From Pegoplata infirma (lineage: Eukaryota > Arthropoda > Insecta > Diptera > Anthomyiidae), in the NCBI GenBank assembly GCA_963921195.1, contig OY992538.1:86179904-86243903 (forward strand): a stretch of DNA of 64,000 bases. The letters run 5' to 3'. Each line of letters opens with the position of its first letter. Within the stretch, counting starts at the first letter, position 1. Positions 56,956-64,000 of this stretch are shown here, one piece after another. The translations under genes were made by a program, and so were the position numbers. The notes below the pieces were generated by a model. It worked only from the letters and a program-made list of their open reading frames with translations. It had not been told where the DNA came from and did not search any database.

Positions 56956-57087
56956 GGGGTTCACACTTACGACCTTAAACAAGTTGTTTAACAAAACAGT
57001 AACAGAATAAAAACGTAATGGATACAGAAAAAAGAATTTTTTAAACACGTAGTCCTTAAACTCTCAAAAATAGCAAGTGTGAACTGC
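56956..57087. mobile_element. Short MITE with GTTCACACT ends, copy 2
   Basis: Inverted relative of 8671-8805. GGGGTTCACACTTAC and GCAAGTGTGAACTGC bound it. Confidence 0.65.
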
Positions 57088-57879
57088 ACATTATGCGTTC
57101 TTAAATTCTTATATAATATGACTGTGCCTCTAATAAAACAATAAATGTTTTTTTCTGGATTCTGGTGTTGTGACATAAAATTTTGTAACGTCTGCTTGAT
57201 TAAAATTTTGGAATTTCCAAAAAAGGACATTAGTATTTTTTTTTACAACGCAAAGAAGAGTGCAGTGACATTCAATGTACATACATATATCAAATATTAA
57301 CAATGTTTGCAAAATAAAAAATTTCATCACAGAAAAGGTCTAAATTTTTTAGGATCTACTTTTATTAGGGTCATAAAAACCGTGACAAAAAATATTTCTT
57401 TTGTGTTTTTATGGCTTTTAAAATTCAAGTAGCTAACTCCTTTTTGTTATGTGACATTGCATGCAAACGATTACTGATCGATGTAACATCTTTTGCAATT
57501 CGTTAGTCAGGTAAAACCTAATAATGTTTGACGTCACAATTAAAACAAACGAAAATAAGAATACAAAAACCGAAACAAAACCGATACGAAAGTAGGAAAA
57601 AATGAATTGGTATTGGTTTTTTATTGGTATTGGTTTTGAAGAATAAAAGTATTGGTTTTTAATTGGTATTGGTAGTGGGGAATTGGTATTGGTTTTTTAT
57701 CGGTATTGGTATCGCACAAATAAAGGTATTGGTTTTTAATTGGTATTGGTTTTCAATTTGAATTGGTATTAACGGGTATTGGTATCGAAAAGGTATTGGT
57801 ACCCATCATTGGGTTAAAAAATACTTTTTTGACACCTGTCATATTTGTCGAGTCTGTATTAGTCTGTGCTGTGACTGTA

Positions 57880-59055
57880 CACGCAAAAAAAAATCTGTGT
57901 CAGAGTGAGCAAAAATCTGGCATAATTTTACCAAAAATATGCTAAAACTACAACCGACGAAGTAGTTTTCGTAATTTAGCCAAAACGCTTATGTAAAAAT
58001 TTTTGAAGAAAATGCTAATGCTATTTAAGCAAAAACTTGGTAAAATATACCAAAAGAAATATGGTGAAATATACCAAAATTATTAGAAAAGGTGACTAAA
58101 AATAATGCTAAAAATTCCCACATTTATGCTAAGATAAATTTTCAATAAATTTTTGTAAAAATTTGTATATTTGTTGAATTTAAAATTTTCACAGAATAAA
58201 TCCATATTAATATAATAAATGTTGTGTTGGATTTAATTTACCACCGACAAACTGACCCTTTTTGTACACCCAAAAAGTTTCCCAGTTACTGGCTACTAAA
58301 AATTTAACTAAGTCCCAGTTGAAATACACCTAACTGAGCCCCAGTTGTTTTCACTCGGTTGATGGTAACTAATTTTAAAAATAATTTTGAATTTAACTGA
58401 ATTTCCAGTTACAGGCAACAGCATATTAGTTAAATTTGTGAAATCGTTGAAAATAGTTGGTAATAACTGGTAAAAAAATAAAAATTGTCAATGGGGACTA
58501 ATTTTTTTTTTTTTAATTTCGTTAATAAAGAAAAGATTTTTATTTTTAACACTTTTATTTTATTTTAAGATTTAATTTACATACACTACACTGCACCAAC
58601 CATAAAAAACCACAATTTGAACAAATATATCACATTTCTAGGACACCAAATTCTCGACTGCTTAGCTCCTTTGCAGGCTGCTATCATATTTCTCTTTATA
58701 CTCCATCTGAAAATATATAATTAATTATTTTTTTAATAAAGGAAGACACAAATTATCAAATAAAACTTATCATTATAAAATTAATATCCGATTGGGTTTT
58801 TCTATTTTTATAAAATGATGTTGATTTTTGAAATTTGTAAACAAATAAATTAAATTTTATTTACAGGGTAACTGATAGATTGTTTTTATTAATTAAAAAC
58901 CCAGTTGTTCGTAACCAACCCAGTTATTTTAAATTTATTTCAAATCAACTGAGAAATTTCGTAACTATCTAACTGGGAAATTTTTTCGGTGTACAATTTT
59001 CTCCAGTGACTGCTGTCTACGCTTCTTCTTGAAGTGAAGGATCCGCTATAGCTTC
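57880..59055. mobile_element. V repeat, 3' portion in minus orientation (V-b)
   Basis: It starts CACGCAAAAAAAAATCTGTG after TA (57878-57879). It reads on the minus strand as the 3' UTR and second exon of the V mini-ORF (59004-59055), here with a TAG in the frame. A CACC element is nested at 58267-58991. At about 59060 it switches to the plus-oriented 5' part. Confidence 0.65.
58267..58991. mobile_element. CACCSAAAA element copy 2 (725 bp)
   Basis: The ends are CACCCAAAAAGTTTCCCAG and GAAATTTTTTCGGTG. TA lies at 58265-58266 and 58992-58993. Opposite orientation to copy 1. Confidence 0.83.
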
Positions 59056-59059
59056 GTTT

Positions 59060-59848
59060 TACAAAATTAGGCCAATAATTAGTTTTTTATGTAAAATAAT
59101 CAAGTAGTTTGCACAATAACGCAAATTGCTTGCACAAAAATTTATCGAAAGAAAACAACAAAAAAAAAAACAAATGCAGACCGCCATATTCATTTTGTAT
59201 TTTTTTGTGCGTGCTTCGTTTATTTTTTGTGTTATAAAAAACGTAAAAAGGAAATTGATAAATAAAATTAAAATTAATTAAAAAATAAAAATAAATAATT
59301 AGTTTTTTAAAAGATAAAAAAATGTAAGATAAAAAAATGCTAAAGTTAATTTTGCTGTCATTACTTAAAACACCATTCATTTAGCAAAACCAATGGAGTC
59401 CCAGACGTTTGTTTCAATGAATTACAAATGGAATGATAAAGTGAGTATACTCCTATTCCGAAGACACCAATAAGGTTTAATAGATTTTTAGTTAAAAATA
59501 AGTGTTTGGTAATAATTTTCTATTTTTACAGGGTACTGCTAAATAAATTTTTGAAGCTATGGCGAATCATTCACTACAATAAAGAGCGTGGGCACCAGTC
59601 CTCCCTTTAGTTATAAAATTAAAACCTAAAAACTCATTTATATAGCAAAGCCAATGGAGTCCAGACCTGTTTTGATGAGTTTCAAATGGAATCACAAAGT
59701 AAGTGTTTCTCTTAATCAAAAGACCAATGGGGTTTACTAGTTTTTTAAATAAAAAATTTATGTTTTGTAATAATTTTCTATTTTTACAGGATGCTTTTAA
59801 ATAAATTCGTGAAGCTATAGCGGATCCTTCACTTCAAGAGAAAGCGTA
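59060..59848 (+). repeat. V repeat, 5' region with two mini-ORF units
   Basis: An A-rich leader (GCACAATAACGCAAATTGCTT onward) precedes unit type 2 and unit type 1. Type 2 has exon 1 from ATG 59394, a GTGAGT donor and a TTTTACAG acceptor near 59531. Type 1 has exon 1 from ATG near 59656, GTAAGT, and an acceptor near 59788. It is cut at TA 59847 by the next V copy. The type 1 exon 2 carries a TAG. Confidence 0.6.
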
Positions 59849-59907
59849 CACGCAAAAAAAAATCTGTGTAAGATTGAGCAATCCTACTTGGTAAAACTTT
59901 TTTCATA

Positions 59908-60850
59908 CACTCATAGAAATATCTTAGTAGAAAAATTAGTAAACCCATTGTAGATCAAGTTTTACAGAATAATGCCGTATTCAACAAAAATTAATGTTGA
60001 TATCGTTGAATAATCAGTAAAGTTGAATCAACATTTTACAACGCTTATACCAAATTCGCATTCATTTTTTTAAACATGTTTAAGTACTTAAACATGTTTA
60101 TGTACCTTAACAAGTTTAAATTTAAACATGTTTAAGTGGTTAAACATGTTTAAAAAAATGAATGCGAATATGGTATTATACAGAATTCAATAAATAAAAC
60201 CAAAACAGAAAAAACAACCCTGTTCGTTCATTTTTGTATTATCAAGTTGGTAGCAATGCATTGCAATGTGAAATTTGTTTGTCTCCTATAAAATTATTTT
60301 ATGTGTTTGTTTCTTATAAAAATATTTAATATTATAAAAGTAAATAAAAATGGGATCTGATGATCAGATTCTGATCTGTAAATATTTGGTAAGTAATAAA
60401 ATACATTGGTTACTTTATGTATTCATACCATATTATATATTTTTTTTTTTGTTTTTTTTTTAAGGTTTTTGATTTGGTGTCATTAGAAAACTGGAGAATG
60501 GCTTATGAGTGCATAACATAAATAAACGATGTGTGTGTGAAAATCTCGTGCAGCTTAAAAAGCCGGTGATAATTCTAAAAAATAATGTAATTTTTACTTA
60601 ATAAAAGAATATTAACAAATAACAACAAGCTTTTTTTTATTAATAAAATTTCTTATATCAACAAAAATATGAGTTGAGTTTACAAAAAATACGAGTTGAT
60701 TTACAAAAGAACGAGTTGATCAACTTTTACAAAAACTGACAACAATTTTTATTGAAATCAACATAAATATTTGTAGGGTCAAAATCAACAATGATTTCTG
60801 TTGAATTTACAATGATTTTCTTTGGGAATACAATGATTTTTGGTTGAGTG
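59908..60850. mobile_element. CACTCA element J1 (943 bp with nested PIF MITE)
   Basis: The ends are CACTCATAGAAATATC and TTTTGGTTGAGTG. TA lies at 59906-59907 and 60851-60852. Without the nested MITE it is about 812 bp and matches J2 in inverted orientation. Confidence 0.84.
60048..60175. mobile_element. PIF-like MITE, copy d (128 bp)
   Basis: TACCAAATTCGCATTC and GAATGCGAATATGGTA ends. TTA lies at 60045-60047 and 60176-60178. Inserted in J1; J2 shows the uninterrupted sequence. Confidence 0.88.
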
Positions 60851-61359
60851 TACCAAAAATTTTTTTTTACCAAATTTTTGCTAAAATTATGCTTGTCGAT
60901 GTTAAAGTAACATAATTCATTTTTTATGTAAAATAACCAAGTAGCTTGCACAATAACGCAAATTACTTGCACAAAAATTTATCGAAAGAAAACAACAACA
61001 AAAAAAAAAACAAATACAGACTGCCATTTTCATTTTGCATTTTTGTGTGCGTTGTTCGTTTATTTTTTGTGTTATAAAAACTTAAAAAGGAAATTGACAA
61101 ATTAAATTAATAAATAAAAATAAATAATTGGTTTTTTAAAAGATAAATAAATGTAAGATAAAAGAATGCTAAAGTTAATTTTGCTTTCATCACTTAAAAC
61201 ACCATTCATTAAGAAAAACCAATTTAGTCCCAGACGTTTGTTTCAATGAATTACAAATGGAATGATAAAGTAAGGTTTAATAGATTTTTAGTTAAAAATT
61301 AGTGTTTGGTAATAATTTTCTATTTTTACAGGGTACTGCTTAATAAATTTTTGAAGCTA

Positions 61360-62164
61360 CACTCAACCAAAAATCATTGTATTCCCAAAGAAAATCGTTG
61401 TAAATTCAACAGAAATCATTGTTGATTTTGACCCTACAAATATTTATGTTGATTTCAATAAAAATTATTGTCAGTTTTTGTAAAAGTTGATCAACTTGTT
61501 TTTTTGTTAATCAACTCGTATTTAATGTAAATTCAACTCATATTTTTGTTAATATAAAAAATTTTATTATTAAAAAAAAGCTTGTTGTTATTTGTAAATA
61601 TTCTTTTATTAAGTATAAATCACAATATTTTTTTTATTTCCGTCTTTTTAAGCTGCAATATTTGAAGATTTTCACACACACACTTTGTTTATTTATGTTA
61701 TATGCATCCATTAGCCATTCTCGAGCCATCAGATAATGATACCAAAACAAAATCCTAAAAAAAAACAAAAAAACGTTTTAATATAGTAAGAATACATAAA
61801 GTAATCAATGTATTTTATTACTTACCAAATATTTACAGATCAGAACCTATTTTTATTTATTTTTCTAATATTAAATAATTTTATAAGAAACTAACACATT
61901 AAATAATTTTATAAGAGACAAACACATTGCTACCAACTCACTCGTTCACTCGTTGTAATAAAAAAAAAACGAACGAACGAACAGGGTTGTTTTTTCATTT
62001 TTGTTTTATCTATTGAATTCTGTAGAAGCCATTGTAACAATTGAACCAACTATACTGATTATTCAACGATATCAACATTATTTTTTGTTGAATACGGCAT
62101 TATTCTGTAAAACTTGATCTACAATGGGTTTACTAAGTTTTCTACTAAGATATTTCTATGAGTG
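61360..62164. mobile_element. CACTCA element J2 (805 bp)
   Basis: The ends are CACTCAACCAAAAATC and GATATTTCTATGAGTG. TA lies at 61358-61359 and 62165-62166. The unoccupied site GAAGCTATGGCGAATC exists at 59560. Confidence 0.88.
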
Positions 62165-62336
62165 TATGGCGAATCCTTCACTACAATAAAAAGCGTGGGC
62201 ACCAGTCCTCCCTTTAGTCATAAAATTAAAACCAAAAAACTCATTTATATAGCAAAACCAATGGAGTCCAGACCTGTTTTGATGAGTTACAAATGGAATC
62301 ACAAAGTAAGTATTCCTCCTAACCAAAAGACCAATG

Positions 62337-63051
62337 CACCCAAAAAATTTCCCAGTTACTGGCTACTAAAAAATCAACTAATTCCCAGTTAAAATACACC
62401 TAACTGGGCCCCAGTTGTTTGACTTGGTTGATGATAACTAATTTTTTAAATAATTTTAAATTTAACTGAAGTCCCAGTTACGGACAACCAAATAATAATT
62501 AAATTTGTAAAATCGTTCTAAATAGTTGGTAGTAACTGGTAACAAAATAGAAATGGTCATTAGGGACTGCACAATTTTGGTTTATTGTTTCTATTTATTA
62601 AAAGAGTTTTTGTTTTTATCACTTATATTTTATTTAAAATTGATAATTTTATTGTTGGTAGATTTATAATTAGTTTTATTTTTTGCGCTTTTGTCGGAGC
62701 ACCAACTTTTTAATCCCTTTACATGCTGCAAATCCTCAAATTTGTTGTATCTCCTTCTGAAAAAAGTATTATTTGTTATTTTCTTACTTAACAAAGGATC
62801 CAAATTAGCTAATGAAGACTTACCATGGCACAAAATCAAAATCTGTTTTCTTTATTTTTTTTTTGTTTTTATAAAATAATTTTTATTTTTGAAGTTTGAA
62901 AGCAACTATTGAACTTTTTTTAACAGGGTAACCGAAAGACTGTTTTATTTAATTAAAAATCCAGTTGTTCTTAACTACTCCAGTTATTTTAAATTTATTT
63001 CAAATTAACTGGGAATTTTCGTAACTATCTTACTGGGTAAATTTTTCGGTG
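62337..63051. mobile_element. CACCSAAAA element copy 3 (715 bp)
   Basis: The ends are CACCCAAAAAATTTCCCAG and AAATTTTTCGGTG. The flanks (TG and TT) do not match, and the V sequence changes orientation across it. A rearrangement at or after insertion is therefore likely. Confidence 0.75.
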
Positions 63052-63077
63052 TTACTTTGTGATTCCATTTGTAACTA

Positions 63078-64000
63078 CACGCAAAAAAAAATCTGTGTCG
63101 GAGTGAGCAAAAATCTGGCATAATTTTACCAAGAATATGCTAAAACTACAACCGACGAAGTAGTTTTCGTAATTTAGCCAAAACACTTATGTAAAAAATT
63201 TTGAAGAAAATGCTAATGCTATTTAAGCAAAAACTTGGTAAAATATACCAAAAGAAATATGGTGAAATATACCAAAATTATTAGAAAAGGTGACTAAAAA
63301 TAATGCTAAAAATTACCACATTTATGCTAAAATAAATTTTCTATAAAATTTTTGTAAAAATTTGTATATTTATTTGAATTTAAAATTTTCACAGAATAAA
63401 TTCATATTAATATAATAAATTTTGTGTAGGATTTTATTTACCACCGACCAACTGACCCTTTATGTAGAATTTTCTCCAGTGACTGCTGCCTACGCTTTTT
63501 CTTGGAGTGAAGGATCCGCTTTAGCTTCACGAATTTATTTAAAGCATCCTGTAAAAATAGAAAATTATTACAAAACATAAATTTTTAATTTAAAAAACTA
63601 GTAAACCCCATTGGTCTTTTGGTTAGGAGGAACACTTACTTTGTGATTCCATTTGTAACTCATCAAAACAGGTCTAGACTCCATTGGCTTTGCTATATAA
63701 ATGAGTTTTTAGGTTTTAATTTTATAACTAAAGGCAGGACTGGTGCCCACGCTCTTTATTGCAGTGAAGGATTCGCCATGGCTTCAAACATTTATTTACC
63801 AGTACCCTGTAAAAATAGAAAATTATTACCAAACACTAATTTTTAACTAAAAATCTATTAAACCTTATTGGTATCTTCGGAATGGGGGTATAGTCACTTT
63901 ATCATTCAATTTGTAATTCATCGAAACATACGCCTGGCACACCATTGGTTTTTCTAAATGAATGGTGTTTTAAGTTATGACAGCAAAATTAACTTTAGCA
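63078..64000 (-). mobile_element. V repeat copy c, 3' portion on the minus strand, running off the window
   Basis: The 3' end CTGTG...TTTTTTTTTGCGTG is at 63078, next to TA (63076-63077). Going leftwards on the minus strand come unit type 2 (exon 1 from 63945, exon 2 near 63820-63745), unit type 1 (63684-63438) and about 360 bp of 3' UTR. Confidence 0.65.
63438..63684 (-). CDS. Small two-exon ORF in V repeat (51 residues, hypothetical)
   Basis: Exon 1 (63684-63640) encodes MESRPVLMSYKWNHK and ends AAA|GTAAGT. Exon 2 (63548-63438) follows a CTATTTTTACAG acceptor and encodes a Lys/Arg-rich segment (NKFVKLKRILHSKKKRR, then QQSLEKIL and HKGSVGRW) to TAA. The splice phase is 0 and the intron is 91 nt, with canonical GT-AG. 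I do not recognise the product. The KWN...KFVKL...RR..SLEKI spacing weakly recalls the MADF DNA-binding domain with its middle deleted. Six related units exist in 59.0-64.0 kb, mostly broken by stops. Exon 1 is also alike to the Helentron-like repeats at 16.6 and 42.7 kb, so this is probably transposon-derived rather than a host gene. Confidence 0.35.

Larger units (their letters stand above)
50899..57811. mobile_element. hAT-like element with TTGGTA subterminal arrays (6.9 kb with insertions)
   Basis: It starts CAAGGATGGGTACCAAT and ends ATTGGTACCCATCATTG. The exact 8-bp duplication GGTTAAAA lies at 50891-50898 and 57812-57819. Arrays of TATTGGTATTGG occur just inside both ends (50925-51120 and 57600-57805). 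No transposase survives. The interior holds a tandem repeat, a hAT MITE, CACC elements, a PIF MITE and a CCCAGG element. Confidence 0.86.
50365..57868. mobile_element. CACAGAC MITE copy 12, opened by two nested insertions
   Basis: Left segment 50365-50898, right segment 57812-57868. The exact 7-bp duplication CTGTGAC lies at 50358-50364 and 57869-57875. This joins pieces 7 kb apart into one 300-bp element holding a PIF MITE and a 6.9-kb hAT-like element. Confidence 0.87.
59849..62336 (+). mobile_element. V repeat copy a, interrupted by two J elements
   Basis: It begins CACGCAAAAAAAAATCTGTG after TA at 59847-59848. It has the same leader (60900-61200), unit type 2 (61205-62218, broken by J2) and the first exon of type 1 (62262). 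A CACC element then cuts it at 62337. Confidence 0.62.

Noticed and set aside
59908..62164. One single 2.2-kb fold-back transposon
   Set aside because: The two arms are independent inverted copies of one element: each has its own ends and TA duplication, and J2 has an empty site at 59560.

Overview
This is a eukaryotic, very AT-rich window from a brachyceran fly. A calyptrate such as a blow fly or house-fly relative is my best guess. The evidence is a Drosophila-type RNA-binding gene with AT-rich introns, INE/mini-me-like Helentron repeats with the dipteran (GTCY)n block, and fly-type non-LTR, Ty3/gypsy and hAT/PIF/Transib/piggyBac-like remnants. There is no operon structure and no CRISPR. 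Gene density is extremely low.

Only one clear host gene is present. It lies on the minus strand and encodes a 325-residue protein with two RRM domains, probably the orthologue of Drosophila CG4612 (poly(A)-binding-protein-like). Exon 1 is 45219-44464 and exon 2 is 21368-21147. A phase-0 GT-AG intron of about 23.1 kb splits the second RRM just before its RNP1 motif. That intron is a nested transposon graveyard: two non-LTR fragments, a pogo-like element, hAT, piggyBac and Tc1-like MITEs, tRNA-derived SINEs, Helentron-like pieces, and several large inverted pairs of CCC...GGG-ended elements.

Layout. 1-2.3 kb: repeat block with a 185-bp PIF-like MITE. 2.35-4.56 kb: RNase H of a non-LTR element, broken by a self-nested cluster of 'CACAGAC' MITEs with 7-bp duplications. 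4.7-5.7 kb: RTE-like fragment with target duplication. 5.8-9.1 kb: CCCTGC element containing a Transib-like element, then a hAT-like element hosting the second PIF MITE, then a tRNA-like SINE. 9.97-15.3 kb: a minisatellite split by an intact, apparently very young Ty3/gypsy element (identical 147-bp LTRs, one 1468-codon gag-pol ORF). 15.6-20 kb: RTE and Helentron fragments and a 685-bp tandem duplication. 21-45 kb: the RRM gene with its giant intron. 46-50 kb: hAT, PIF and CACAGAC MITEs. 50.4-57.9 kb: one CACAGAC copy opened by a 6.9-kb hAT-like element full of further insertions. 57.9-64 kb: copies of a TIR repeat (here called V) that carry tiny two-exon ORFs.

The strongest candidates for something undescribed are: (i) a group of at least ten elements with CCC...GGG ends and exact 2-bp target duplications; (ii) the 300-bp CACAGAC family with exact 7-bp duplications that repeatedly inserts into itself; (iii) the V repeat with its spliced mini-ORF. 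Boundaries were read by eye from terminal inverted repeats and target-site duplications. Superfamily names are inferences from these hallmarks, not database hits.
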